From Nymphaea colorata (lineage: Eukaryota > Streptophyta > Magnoliopsida > Nymphaeales > Nymphaeaceae), in the NCBI RefSeq assembly GCF_008831285.2, contig NC_045139.1, positions 12,374,704 to 12,438,703 on the forward strand: a DNA stretch of 64,000 bases, read 5' to 3'. Shown here one piece after another: positions 1 through 12,233 of the stretch; the first letter of the stretch is position 1, and every line of letters starts with the position of its first letter. The notes under the pieces are model-generated. The model saw only the letters and a program-made list of their open reading frames with translations, did no database searches and was not told the origin of the DNA. Position numbers and translations under genes: made by a program.

Positions 1-12
1 ATCTCTACCCTA

Positions 13-13
<1 letters not shown>

Positions 14-67
<54 letters not shown>
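14..67. repeat. (TA)n microsatellite
   Basis: Pure TA dinucleotide run at the left edge, leading straight into the 57-bp minisatellite array. Similar TA runs sit beside or inside every copy of this minisatellite in the window. Confidence 0.98.
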
Positions 68-68
<1 letters not shown>

Positions 69-960
69 CAACAATATTATTTCAACTCTGGTATGTTTAT
101 ATTATTGTCATATATATTCAAGCAAGAACAATATTATTTCATATCTGATATATTTATATGATTGTCATATATATTCAAGTGAAAAGAGTATTATCTCATC
201 TATTATCTATTCAAATAACGATCATATGTATGCCCACAATAACAACATTATCTCATCAATGATCTATCTATATAATTGTCACATATATGTACGTAACAAT
301 AGTATCATCTCATCTATGATCTATTCATATGATGGTCATATATATGTGCATAACAACAACATTATCTCATCTATAATTTTTTCATATGATTGTCATATAT
401 ATGTGCATACAACAACATTCTCTCATCTATGATCTATCCATATATATATATATATATATATATAACAAGAACAACATTATCTCATCTACGATCTATCCAT
501 ATGATTGTTATATATATGTATGTAACAACAATATTATCTCATCTATGATTTATCCATATGATGGTCATGTATATGTGCATAACAACAACATTATCTCATC
601 TACGATATATCCATATGATGGTCATATATACGTGTGTAACAACAACATTATCTCATCTATGATCTACCCATATCAATGTTACATATATGTGCATGGTCTA
701 TCCATCTGATAGCCATATATATGTGTGTAATAACAACATTATCTCATCTACGATCTATCCATATGATTATCATATACATGTACGTAACAACCACATTATC
801 TCATCTATGAACTATCCATTCAATTGTATATTTATATGTGTGTGTGTGTGTAACAACAACATTATCTCATATGTGTTATATCCATATGATTGTCATGTAT
901 ATATATGTAACAATGGTATTATCTCATCCATGATATATCCATATTATTGACATATATACA
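68..960 (+). repeat. 57-bp AT-rich minisatellite, array A
   Basis: About 15 imperfect tandem copies of a unit near 57 bp. Landmarks recurring in each unit are ATTATCTCATCTATGATC, TATCCATATGAT, GTCATATATATGTG and AACAACAAC. The unit length is a multiple of three, so long overlapping ORFs run through the array (translations repeat YPYDGHIYVCNNNIISS). This follows from the period and is not good evidence for a gene: frames shift between units, and there is no start context or unique domain. The same unit forms array B (6.85-8.31 kb) and an inverted block at 62.2-62.76 kb. Confidence 0.93.
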
Positions 961-1119
961 AATATAAACAAATATTATTATCTCGTTCTATTTTCCTTAA
1001 AGTTAGTAAACATGTGCCACAAAATTATTTATTACATCGGTTTTAAGATGACTTTGATACAAATAAACATAATTTTGTACTCAACTACAAATGCATGCTC
1101 CACTTTGCATATTACCAAA

Positions 1120-1121
<2 letters not shown>
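951..1121 (+). repeat. Unique flank duplicated with array B (copy A)
   Basis: Non-repetitive sequence immediately right of array A that matches the sequence immediately right of array B (8308 onward). Shared words include AGTTAGTAAAC, CACAAAATTAT, TTTTAAGATGACTTTGATAC and TTTGCATATTACC. The array together with its flank was therefore copied as a block. Confidence 0.85.

Positions 1122-1122
<1 letters not shown>

Positions 1123-1161
<39 letters not shown>
1123..1161. repeat. (TA)n microsatellite
   Basis: Uninterrupted TA run directly after the duplicated flank of array A. Confidence 0.95.
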
Positions 1162-1165
<4 letters not shown>

Positions 1166-2230
1166 TCACATACATATACATTCACATATCTTTATATGAA
1201 ATTGGTGAATGAAATCAGAAATTTCTAAAAGGCTTTTAAAGAGCTGATTAGGTAGGGCTAGAACTTTTTGTTGTTCTTCAAAATATAGCCACTTGGTGAC
1301 TGCAAATTGGCATCTCAAATATATAAAATTTGATATTCTTAAGCTAATTCCCATAAAGCTTGGTATAATTCCAGCAACTTGCATACATTTTACGTATGGA
1401 TTGTTGAAATTAAGTAAATTTTAAGATGAAATGAAAATGATTTCATAGCCTTGCACTAAAAAAATCAACAAAATGATCGCCCTTCTTAAAACCAGTTTGG
1501 AAACGTGTTCTAACCTGATTTTAAAAGAGGAAAATGATTTTTAACAAGAGATTGTGCATGTATATATATAACAATATATATACATACGTATCTTACTCTT
1601 CAAAATGGAATTTAATCAAGGGACTGCGTAACTCATGAATCATGACGATTCATGGCTGGGTTCTTTACGTAGGAAGATTGAAAACTTGTTTCTACTCTCC
1701 TCTACCACCTTTGATTAATTAAATTAAAAGACATGAATCCAAACGACTTCAAATGGGAAGGAAAACAAAACAATGCTCAAGCTAATTCATCCATAATGTT
1801 GCCATGCAAGAGTGGATCACATTCATAAGAATGTATCCATCCCTAATAGGTGTTTTCATCACATATGTTGCAGCAAAATCACTCTCTCACCATGGAATTC
1901 TATTATGGTGAGGAGTTCAAAATGGTTTAAAGCTTGTTGTTTTGAAAGGGGCGTAGCATTGGGGCCCTTTTCAAAATTTGATACATAGGTTAATCTTTTA
2001 GAAAAACCAACGCATGTATGTATTATGGATTAACATGTACATTTGATTGTAGGTTCTCTCTAGCTGGACATCATTCTCAGCTATAAAATAAATGAAAATA
2101 AACCCCTCCCACGAATTGCTAAAATTAAAATGAACCAATAAGAAGTCAAAATAGGTGAGAAATTGGTTAAAATCACCTACATTGTGGTCGGTCTTGATAT
2201 TGATTTTTGCCTTCACTTATTTTCTAAATT
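1162..2230. other. AT-rich intergenic stretch, nothing recognised
   Basis: No ORF with a recognisable domain and no clear terminal repeats on either strand. The short ORFs here have no family features. Confidence 0.6.
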
Positions 2231-3907
2231 GAGCAATCCTAAGGAAGAATCCAAGCTTGATTTGAGCTTAGCAAAGCTAGAAAAAGAATAGCTTGCTTGT
2301 TGGAATTTGGAGTGGAAAAGAAGAGAGCTTCTCTCCACGAAAATCCTACGTAAGGGTTCACTTAAGCACCCTTACTTGGCAAACTCGATAGAGGGAATGA
2401 AGAAGAAAATGAAAGAAAAGGGGAAAGAAGGCTTGGACGGATCTTCTTTCTCCTCCTTGGCTTCTCCCTCCTAGCTCCTTGGTTGCCACAAATTGTTGAA
2501 GTGTTTGAAATTTTCATCATCCCCCTTAGTGGCCAAGGGGAGGCTTATATAGAGGAGGATGTGGGTTCAACCACCTCCTTAACTCAACTTGAGAACTTGC
2601 TTAAGACATTGGGGACCTGTAAAATGAGTTAAAGAGGGTTTAATGACTCTAATTGATCATTCTTAACCCATTTACATGAGCTAGGTGGGCTGGACTAGGT
2701 TTGGTCAACATTGGTTCAAACCTAGCTGACCAACTTTGACCAAAATATTCAAACGAAAATGCCCTTGTATTGGGTTTTTCCTTATTTTGTGCTATTTATT
2801 TTTTCTTTGCTTGAAATCAAGCTTGTTAGGTTAAAACCTAGTTACTAAGCTTCAAGTGTCATTGAATTATGATAATTTAATTTAAATTTGAATAAAATTT
2901 GAAAATTCTATCAAATTTGGTTCGAAAAGGGTATTTTCATCCATAACTTGATTAAAGATAGATTTCAACTTAATCGAACTTTGGTTTGAAATATTGAATT
3001 TTAATTTGGTATTTGATTTACGTATTTGATAAATCCAAATGTATATTTGTCTTTTATAAACCAATTTAGGCTCTGTAATATCAATTTGACCATAGAAGGA
3101 CAAAATTGTTCAGATTGGTCAATTTCGACCAATTGACCAAAGTCAAAGCTCATTTGCGAGTAGTTTGACTTTGTTTGAGGTAATTTGATAAATTTGAGCT
3201 AAGAAAGCTCTTAATTGAGCTAAATTGTACTTCGACAGAGTCTAGTCAAAGTATGTTCGATTTGGTCAAAGTCTATTTTTGTTCACTGATTGCGTCGCAG
3301 GATAGACCTACCCTTTTGACTGTGCTGAGCACAAGTTGAACAAACCTAGCTGGAATTGGCACCACATTTGGGTGCACTCGGGTCAAACCTACTTAGATTG
3401 AATAGGTTATGTGAGTTTGGCCAGTCTAGTTATTGCTTTGTGAAAATTGACTCCTTTTTAAAGAGGACCTAGTTAAAGATGCGAGAGAGACATAAATGTC
3501 TTTTTTTTCCTAGGTTTTTCATTTATTTCTTCTTGAAAATGACTTTTCTTCATTTAATTGAGAGAAAATATATTTTTTTTAAAATGGGGGGCATGACCCC
3601 TGGGGGCTCTTGACCACACGGGCTAGGTGGGGCCCACACGTGGGTCCCACGTAGCATTCTAGACTGAATTAGATCCAATTCTTGGATTTAAGTCAAAATT
3701 TGAATTTTGCAATTGGATTTGGATTTCAAATGACATTTGCAATTGAATTCGTAATCCTGCATTGGGATTTGTGTCACAGGTTAAATTGAATCTAAATTGT
3801 TCTTTAGATTCGAAATTAGCATTGAAATTGCAGTTTTTCACAATTCTTTTGTAAAATTTTCACATTGCTTCAATTTTGATGTGAAAAAAAATTTTGGGGT
3901 GTTAACA
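2231..3907 (-). mobile_element. LTR-like segment of a Ty3/gypsy element
   Basis: Read on the minus strand, the segment begins at 3907 with TGTTAACACCCC, a typical Del/Tekay-type LTR start, directly abutting the gypsy protease relic. It lacks coding potential, and includes a minus-strand TATATAAG-like box near 2550 and a GGGCCCAC-ACGTGGGTCCC near-palindrome around 3630. The far boundary (expected CA terminus) could not be fixed, so the left limit is approximate. Interpretation as a 3' LTR brought next to protease by loss of pol is inference. Confidence 0.45.
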
Positions 3908-5560
3908 ACCATGCACTTGTCTTTCATGTATTTTATTGCTTTGATTGATGAGACGATTATCTTTTTTTCACCCTGAAGCTTCTTCACTCCAAATTCAAAA
4001 TTTTGATCATTTTGCACATAGTGGTGGCATAACCAATCCATTCCTAGGATCACAACATACCCCTCCATGTTCATCACTACTAATGGAGCTGGTAATAGAT
4101 ACCATTATATTCAACTTTGACTTCATTCTTTGTTTTCTACTGGTGTAAGGATTCACAGTTCATATGACATGCTCTTTTCTTCTACGTTTAATGATTCAAT
4201 GAATCTCTTTGAAATAAAAGAATGTGTTGCTCCGGAGTTAAAAATAACATGCGCCCAATGAGAGTTTACGAGAAGTGTACCATAAATAAGATCGTTAGAT
4301 TTCAAATCCTTTATAGTGGTAGCATAGACTTGTCCCAGTACTTTCTTCTCTACAGGTTGGCTGCCCACTCCTCCTTTCTACTCAGCCTCTTTCTTCTTTG
4401 GATATTCTCAAATGAAATGTCCCTTGTGGCCACGATATAAACACGCTTTTGTGTCTTGGTAGCATGGTTTACCAGAGTGCTGACGATGACAATTGGAACA
4501 CTCATCATCCCTTGTAGATGGTGACGATCTTTGCTCTTTGAACTTCCCCTCTGGCTTCACTCTATCACTGTAGATGCCCTTGAAGTGATTCTCCATTTAA
4601 CTTGGCTTGAAGAATTCACGCTTCTTTCCTCTTCCACGACTTCTGTCCCAATCATCTTCAAAGCATGTACCCATGTCAATGGCATCATCCAAATCACTTG
4701 GACAACTGCCCATTACCTTGCTCTTCAGCCTATCTTTAAGTCCTCTCACAAATTTGTGTACTCTATTCGCATCTATAGTGTAAATATGTGGACAATATTT
4801 CTCCAAGTGCCAAAGTTTGACCACATATTTATGTAAACTCATGCTCCTTTGCTCCAATTCAAGAATTCTTGCACATACCTTTGTCATGTGCAGGCTGGTA
4901 TGTAGGCATTTTAAACCTATCCTTGAAATCATTTTAAACCTCGCATGGCGTCTACCACCATTCTTTGACATCTCCTTTGAGCATAAAAGTTACAAATTGT
5001 ACCTTATTATCGTCAGGAATGTTTAGAGTAGTGAAGATTTTCTCAATCTCCTTCAACCACTCCTTAGCATCATCTGCAGTACCCTTTCCATTGAACTTTG
5101 ATAGGTGTAGATTCAGAAGTTCTTTGTGCATTATACCCATTGTCTCATGGTTCTAGATTATGTCAATCTCAAGTCTCAGCTACTTCCATTAGAAGGAGTA
5201 CTTTGAACAAGATCATGTATCAAAGCCGAGATCGTCTATAAAGTATGCATGATAAACTCATGTTGCTGCTGGATGCCTCCCAATGGTGCTCCAAACCCAA
5301 AAAGTTCGGTATCTGCATTTTTGTCTCTATCATTGTGAGGGCATGACATCCACCTCGAGTGCATGCCATCTAAATTACACATTCAAGGGAAACATCATGA
5401 ACAAAATTTTCTTTATGTTCTTATCTAAACATAATTCTACATTAGTTCAAATCTTTAGGTCTTTGTCCAAACTCAAATATAAAGACCCTTCAACAATAGG
5501 CTCAAATGACTTCATCATTTTTCTTTTTGCAACTGGCACTAGGCATTGGACACAGATTCT
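3908..5560 (-). pseudogene. Ty3/gypsy gag-protease relic, pol missing
   Basis: Minus-strand coding remnants occur in order. At 5140-4952 is the gag start (LHLSKFNGKG, AKEWLKEIEKIF, GDVKEWW); 4971-4597 and 4596-4408 carry more gag with a zinc-knuckle-like cluster (CSNCHRQH...GKPC, then C-RGHKGHF); 4368-4153 is an aspartic protease (NSGATHSFIS, where the usual catalytic Asp of DSGATHSF is Asn); 4077-3838 is the protease tail (GYVVILGMDWLCHHY). The gag-protease reading is strong by similarity to plant chromovirus polyproteins. Reverse transcriptase, RNase H and integrase are absent: LTR-like sequence follows at 3907. Frames are broken several times, so the element cannot be autonomous. Confidence 0.85.
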
Positions 5561-5561
5561 A

Positions 5562-5580
5562 GACATCGGCTCTAATACCA
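5562..5580 (-). other. Primer-binding site (initiator Met tRNA type)
   Basis: On the minus strand TGGTATTAGAGCC matches the plant initiator-Met tRNA PBS (TGGTATCAGAGC) with one change. It lies upstream of the gag relic in the right orientation, so its 5' LTR should begin just above 5581. A minus-strand TATATAAGAG box is at about 5620. Confidence 0.6.
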
Positions 5581-5600
5581 AAGTTGCTACAACCCAAGTT

Positions 5601-6850
5601 TTGACACCAAATCCTCTCTTATATAAGAGGAAAAATATAGATATTTTGCAGAATGGACATCAAGTCTTAAAAGTCAAATCAAACTTGGGTAATGACCAAA
5701 GCAAAAATAGATCCAACAAGAAGAACAATGTCACAAAAACCCATGTAGAGCCCAAACAAAAGATTACAATGACTCCATGAAAATAAAGTCATCATTATCT
5801 CCATACTCGACTCAATGTTTAGAGTGTCAATGCTAAAATTGAGGAAGTTCATCCAAAAGCCATCAATCAATCAAGAACTACTTGTAGAGATACAAGGAAA
5901 AAATGGGTCAGATTGCTCTGAGTATGGAAATATCCAACCATAGGTAGAGCACGATTCAACAAAATAGATATACAGTTATATCAGTGTGTAGCTCAAGACC
6001 ACCGCCTAAGAGTTGAAATCCTAAGCCTCACCAAGTCTAAGCTTACTACTACAAATATAGTAATACAGATCAGTGTAGGTTGCAAATATACACCAATAGT
6101 CCAACCACCACCAAAGATGGTCATAGTGACGAACATCATAGAAATCCCTGTGGGCACAAACACAGGTAGAATAAAACCAATCTTCACCATGCAGTCCACA
6201 ATGACCATGGGTAACCTATGGTGAAACCTTCTCAAAAATCCTAGTTCGCTGCTGTAACAACATGGTCCAACCATCCAACATTAGGCCAACTGGTAGATCG
6301 GCCCCTCTAAGCACCGGGTTGAGAGACCAGGAGGCGCCTCACTCTCCTCAAAATAGAAATAAAATCCTAGGCCCTTGTGTTGCCTAATACCCCATGGGCA
6401 ATCCAGTGTAGACGGAGGAATGAGCAACCACAGTGAGCTCATGCCACCCCCATAACCTCTTGAGACAAAGCCAACCACTAGACTCCACTCACACTCACAT
6501 GTGTCATGGCATAAGACATATTCAATATTCTTTTGTGTATCAACAAAGGATTTGCCATATCAAAACATATTCTAGTAATTCCTGATGGAACGCGGCCTTG
6601 AGCATGATTCTCAAGACCCACAAGGTAAAGTACCAACAAATACATTACCATACAGAATTCTGATCATTCTAATCAGATTGTGTTACAAAAAGCATTATTG
6701 GTCAGCATATCTCCAAAGGGAACTGCTTTTCAATTATATTTCATTTATACCTGAAATGTAACATTTTCATTAACAGCATTATCGATGCTCAAATGCATGC
6801 ATAAGATTGTCCATGTGTCCCTAAATATGCATGTGTATGAGCCACATGAT
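5601..6850. other. Possible 5' LTR remnant and intergenic sequence
   Basis: This lies outside the PBS of the gypsy relic and should contain its 5' LTR, but I could not find a matching TGTTAACACC end or a target duplication. No gene was recognised. From about 6850 rightward, minisatellite-type AT-rich repeat begins. Confidence 0.35.
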
Positions 6851-7329
6851 CTCTGCCTTAGTGTGTTCATATTTTTTTCATTATTATAAATAGATATGGA
6901 TAACACTATTTCAATTCTATCATGTACATCCAAGTATATATATGTTTAAAAACAACATTATCTTAACCCTAATAGACACAAATAGCTGCTAGAGATATAC
7001 ATGTATAACAACATTTATCTCTGCTCTAATACGTTCATATGATTATTATATTGATAGCTAAGAACAACATTATCTCATTACTGATATACTCATATGGTTG
7101 TCATATATGTTCAACCAAGAATGAAATTATCTCATTTTGATATGTCCATATGGTTGTCATATATTTCCATGTAACAATCATATTCTCTCATCTCTGTTAT
7201 ATAATATGATTGTCATATATATTCAAGCAAAAACAACATTATATGATCTCTGATCTATCCAAATGATTGTCACATATGTGTGTGTAACAATAACATTATG
7301 TCCTCTATGATATATTTGTATAATTGCCG

Positions 7330-7400
<71 letters not shown>

Positions 7401-8307
7401 AACAACCATATTATCTCACCTCTGATGTAACTATATAAGTGTCATATATAAATGTGTAAGAACAATCTTATCTCGTCTAGGATATATCCATATGCTTGTC
7501 ATATATATCCAAGTAAGAACAATATTATGTCTATATGATTGTCATATATATTCAAGCAAAAACATTATTATCTCATCTCTGAACTATCCATGTGATTGTC
7601 ATACATATCCAAATGACGGTCATATATACATGTGTAACAACAACATTATCTCATCTATGATTTATCCATATGATTGACATATATATATGCATAACAATAG
7701 CATTATCTCATCTATGATCTATCCATATGATGGTCATATATATGTGTGTAACAACAACATTATTTCATCTACAATCTTTCTATATGATTGTCATATATAT
7801 GTGCATAACAACAACATTTTCTCATCCATCATCTATCTATGTGATGCTCATATATATGTGTGTAACAACAACATTATCTCATTTACGATCTATCTATATG
7901 ATGGTCTTATATATGTGCATAGCAACAACATTATCTCATCTACGATCTATCCATATGATTGTCATATATATATGTGTGACAACAGCATTATATCATCTAG
8001 AATCTATCCATATGATTGTCATATATATGTGGGTAACAACAACATTATCTCATCTATGATCTATCCATATGATGGTCATATATATGCACATAACAACAAC
8101 ATTCTTTCATCTACGATATATCCATATGATTGTCATATATATGTGTGTAACAACAACATTATTTCATCTTTGATCTATCAATATGATTGTCATATATATA
8201 TATATATAGCAACAACATTATCTCATTTATTTTGCATCCATATGATTATCATGTATTATATATGTTACAATGGCATTATGTCATCCATGATACATCCATA
8301 TTGTTGA
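6851..8307 (+). repeat. 57-bp AT-rich minisatellite, array B
   Basis: The same unit as array A (ATTATCTCATCTATGATC ... AACAACAAC), roughly 22 copies. The most regular part is 7600-8210; the left part (6.94-7.5 kb) is more diverged and includes a singular segment CACAAATAGCTGC...GATATACATGTATAAC at 6987-7010 that recurs inverted at 62.6 kb. ORFs through it, up to 206 codons (7687-8307), are products of the 3n period. Confidence 0.93.
7331..7400. repeat. Compound (TA)n(GT)n microsatellite
   Basis: A TA run passes into a GT run of about 44 bp inside array B. Mirror-image CA/TA compounds occur in the inverted copy at 62.35-62.51 kb. Confidence 0.95.
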
Positions 8308-8549
8308 CATATATACAAACATACACAAACAATATTATCTCATTCTGTTTTTCTTAATGTTAGTAAACTTGTCTCACAAAATTATGTACTACATCAGTTT
8401 TAAGATGACTTTGATACAAATAACATCATGTTTTGCTCAAGAACTAAGGCATGCTCATCTTTGCATATTACCCAAAGCACTTTGATACAAATAACATCAT
8501 GTTTTGCTCAAGAACTAAGGCATGCTCATCTTTGCATATTACCCAAAGC
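8308..8549 (+). repeat. Duplicated flank (copy B) with a 71-bp tandem duplication
   Basis: 8308-8478 is the paralogue of 951-1121. Within it a 71-bp segment starting ACTTTGATACAAATAACATC at 8408 is repeated in tandem almost exactly from 8479, ending TATTACCCAAAGCA. The near-identity of the two 71-bp copies points to a recent event. No coding function is seen. Confidence 0.88.
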
Positions 8550-9050
8550 ATCTACATACATATATATGTATAAATATATTATTTTGCATACATATACATC
8601 TACATATCTTTATATACATCTAAATACACCAAATATACATGAATTACATGTTTCAATCATTGGTGCATATATGATAACTGAAAATATAATGTCTGCCTCA
8701 ATCAGCTTGTGGATTTGTGGACTTCAAGAGCAGTCTACCAACACTCTAGTCCACGATAGTCGCTGCACTAGCTCTCTCTCTCTCTCTCTACACCCCTGTG
8801 ACATATATATGCATATATATTAACACTCAGATCATAACATACTTATTTAAAACTGCATAGATGTCTATACATGGGTTGTTTCTGTTTCTAAATATGTACA
8901 TAGAACATTACCTGAACAGAGATGACTTGAATCTAAATCAATAGTCCACTAGCTTCATTCTCTAACACTTTGTGGCTGAGATAATAGGAGAACAAGTCAT
9001 TATCCTCAACTAGATTTCGAGAATAGATGCAGCAAGAAAATAGAAGGTAT
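8550..9050. other. Intergenic, nothing recognised
   Basis: Contains a short (CT)n run near 8770 and scattered AT microsatellite. No domain-bearing ORF. Confidence 0.6.
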
Positions 9051-9347
9051 CTCATTCTCTCTCCAATCTTTTTGTTGCATGAGTCTTTCCAATTAAGATA
9101 GCTGCAAATGGAAGGATAAAATGTTGTCCACCCAAGCTTAATAAGCCCTTTTTTATGCTCCCAAAACTTTCATCCGAATTTGCTATTATCCAAAAGAAGA
9201 AGGGTGACTCTTTGGCTTCTCTCACCCAAATTAGTATCTCATTTACTCGTTCTAGTAGTCTAACATTCTTCTCAACCACCCCTCTAATCTTAATTACAGA
9301 TTTAATACTGAGTTTGATTGGTCTCAATACATCATAAAAATAAACAG

Positions 9348-9411
<64 letters not shown>

Positions 9412-10002
9412 TACGTACATGCTTATATTTAATTATATACATTTGAAATTATAGGGCTTTATAAAAGTGGTATGCTTTCTAGCCAAATGAGTTCTCAATG
9501 AATGTAAAAACATTATTTAAAGCTCCAAAGCAAAAAAACAACGAATTTTCAGCACTAACGACCATGTCTAAACCTCCAAAAATTCATTCAAAATGTCATT
9601 CTGTGACTGAAGAGATTTTTTATCAACCTTTAAGAATAACAAGATGTCATCTGCATAGATCAAAGAGGAGATGCCAACTACACCTTTACATAAAATTGAG
9701 GTTTGAAATGTCCTCAATGAAGATGTGGCTCGAAGGCTTCACCACTAAGAGGAAAAGGTAAGGCGATAATGGATCCCCTTGGCGTAATCCATGCTGACTA
9801 GGAAAGAATGCCCCTTGCTTCTTGTTGATTACTAAAGCATAAGATGCATTAGAAATAAAGGTAAGCACTTTCTTAGCCGAAAAGCAATCAAAGACCAGCC
9901 AAAGCATCATTTCCACAAAAAATTCTCAATTCACTTTATTATATGCCTTTGAAAGATTCAATTTAGTACACAAGCTAGCTACCTTATTTTTATACATGGC
10001 AT

Positions 10003-10836
10003 CTCTGTCACCAGGGTGCGGTATAAATGGACCCGCACCCGCGTCGACGCGACGCGGGTGTGGATTCGGGTGCGGATTCGCCTATGGTGCGCATGAAAAC
10101 CACACCTGTGGAAGATGTCGCACGGGCAGTAGGTAGAGACTAGAGACAGACTGCGGGAGAGAGAGAGTGCAGGGGAAGACTGCGGGAGAGAGACCGTGCA
10201 GGGGAGAGGGCGGTAGGGAGAGGAGAGAGAGTGCAGGAGAGAGGAGAGAGGGCGTCAGAATTTTTTTGAGCAGTGTGCGTCCTTTCACATTTAATGGCAT
10301 GAAAACGTACTCATCACATTATTATTTTTAAGGGTGTCCACCAAGTCAGAATTTGAAATTAAAATTCTGGATAAAAATGAAATGAGAATTGCGGCATCAA
10401 AATCTTGAATTAAAATTTCATAATTGTAATTCAATGTTAAGGAGTGGAATTATGATTTCAAATGGTTAAAGTTTTTTCATATCTCTTTAACACATGCTAT
10501 GATGGTTTTAATTCATTAATTCTAAAATTTTAATTTTATTATATTAAACGCATAATTTTCAAATTTGTAATCAAAGTTTGAGGCTGCTAAACTCAAAAAA
10601 CACAAAAGGACACTAAAACTGGAATTTTCATTGTAATTCCAATTTATGGCAGAGTTTTGTTTCCAAAATTTTATTTCTATAGTCAAAACTCAAGACCATG
10701 AAACACCTCAAGAGACCAATATTTGTGTCGACTATCGGCAGTGAAGAGCGCAAGCTTTCGCTTTTGATTTTAAGATTGATAGATGCAAATTCCTTTTGCA
10801 CAAACAAGAGATATGTGTTATTTAATTTCTACGAAA

Positions 10837-10870
<34 letters not shown>

Positions 10871-10949
10871 TATCTTCACCGCACCGCCGCACCTAATTTT
10901 TTTGAGACGTGCCATACCGGCACCCGCACCATGCACCTTGGTGACATAG
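10003..10949. mobile_element. Non-autonomous hAT-like transposon (CTATGTCAC family, long copy)
   Basis: The 947-bp insert splits the LINE reverse transcriptase. It is flanked by an exact 8-bp duplication CATGGCAT (9995-10002 and 10950-10957). Its 17-bp terminal inverted repeats are CTCTGTCACCAGGGTGC (left) and, read inward, CTATGTCACCAAGGTGC (right), differing at two positions. Just inside both ends are GC-rich tracts of GCACCCGCACC type. No transposase is encoded. An 8-bp target duplication is typical of hAT elements; superfamily assignment is inference. A shorter relative is at 20227-20544. Confidence 0.85.
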
Positions 10950-11720
10950 CATGGCATACACTATTTCATGAGCCAATAAAAAGCTATAATGAAATTCCGA
11001 TCCATAGGGAAAGCTAATTGATTTTTTGAGATAATCCTTTCCAAAAATAGTCTGCATCATTAAGACCATAGTCCTTGGTATGAATTATAGGATGTTCTTT
11101 TCCATGTCAATTGGGCACAAATCAGTAACGTGCTTAAATCCCTCTTTTTTGGGAATCAAAACAAGCAGGTTTTGCCCAATCGTCTTAAGCATCTTCCCTT
11201 AAAAAAATCTTTGATGGTCAGACTCACATCAGTCCGACTATGTCCCAATGCCTTTGGAAGAAGTCATTTGAGAACCCATCAGGTCTCAAGGAACTATTAC
11301 CTTTTGATCCCAGAACTTTCCACTTGATTTCATTGTGGAGAATCAGTTTTAAAAGTTTCATTTTTTCATTGCAAAAAACTTCTCACCTTCCTAATTTCAA
11401 AGGGCTTGATTTGATCCTCGGTCCTACGGGGAAGACTCCTAAGAATCTTGAGCAAAAAACTTCTCATTGTACATTTTTCAGGCAGCTTGAATCTGATCAG
11501 CAGTTCTAAAAGTGCATTTGTCGGTTTCTCTTTCCTCAATCAATCTCTCATGGAATCTACCCTTAACTAGAATAGGAAAAGGGCGTATTACCATGGCGTA
11601 TTACCATCTTCCTCTTTCAATCAAGATACTCTAACCTTTTGTCTCCAAAGCCCATCTTCGTCCACAAGTGCAGTAGTTAGAGCAAGTCGAATGACTCCCT
11701 TTTCCATCCAAGCCTGCACA

Positions 11721-12233
11721 TAGGGCTGTTCATGAGTGAGTTTGAGCGGAGTTGAGCCAGCTCGAACTCGGCTTGAGTGTCTTGAAAGAAACTCGATCTT
11801 GGCTCGAGCTCAAATCGAGTTCGATTTCAGTAGCTCGAGCTCGACTCGGTTTGAGTTCTTAAAACTCAAACTCGGCTCGATTAAGCGCAAGCCGATGATT
11901 GGCTTGAGCCGAGCCAAGCATTTCATTAAAAATTATTTTTTTTTAAAAAAAGGCAGCATTTAAATTTGAACATGGAACCTCCCATGTTCCAATCACATGT
12001 GTATATTTGAGCAATCTATTTTTTTTAATAATTTTATGAAATGTTTTTTATATATTTTCTTTCTCAAGTCAAGCGAGCCGAGCCCCACTTAACTCGAGCT
12101 CAACTCGTTTAGGTTGTCGAGTTCATTTTTTAACTCGAAGTTGACTCGTTTAATAAATGAGTCGAGTTTGAGTCAAGTTTATCGAGCGAGTTCGAGTCGA
12201 GCTCGAGTTAGCTCGACTCATTGAATTGCCCTA
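11721..12233. mobile_element. hAT-like MITE rich in GAGCTCGAG motifs
   Basis: A 513-bp insert bounded by TAGGGCTGTTCATGAG on the left and the inverse of TAGGGCAATTCAATGAG on the right. The flanking 8-bp direct repeat is CCTGCACA (11713-11720) versus CCTGCATA (12234-12241), one mismatch. The interior is an alternation of CTCGA/GAGCTCGAG words on both strands, giving strong self-complementarity. It sits in the upstream part of the LINE. A relative is at 23670-24154. Confidence 0.8.

Noticed and set aside
68-960. CRISPR-like array
   Set aside because: Repeats are contiguous with no spacers, the setting is plant nuclear DNA, and there are no cas genes.
7687-8307. 206-codon ORF as a possible repeat protein
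   Set aside because: Explained by the 57-bp (3n) tandem unit; no unique N- or C-terminus and no coding context.
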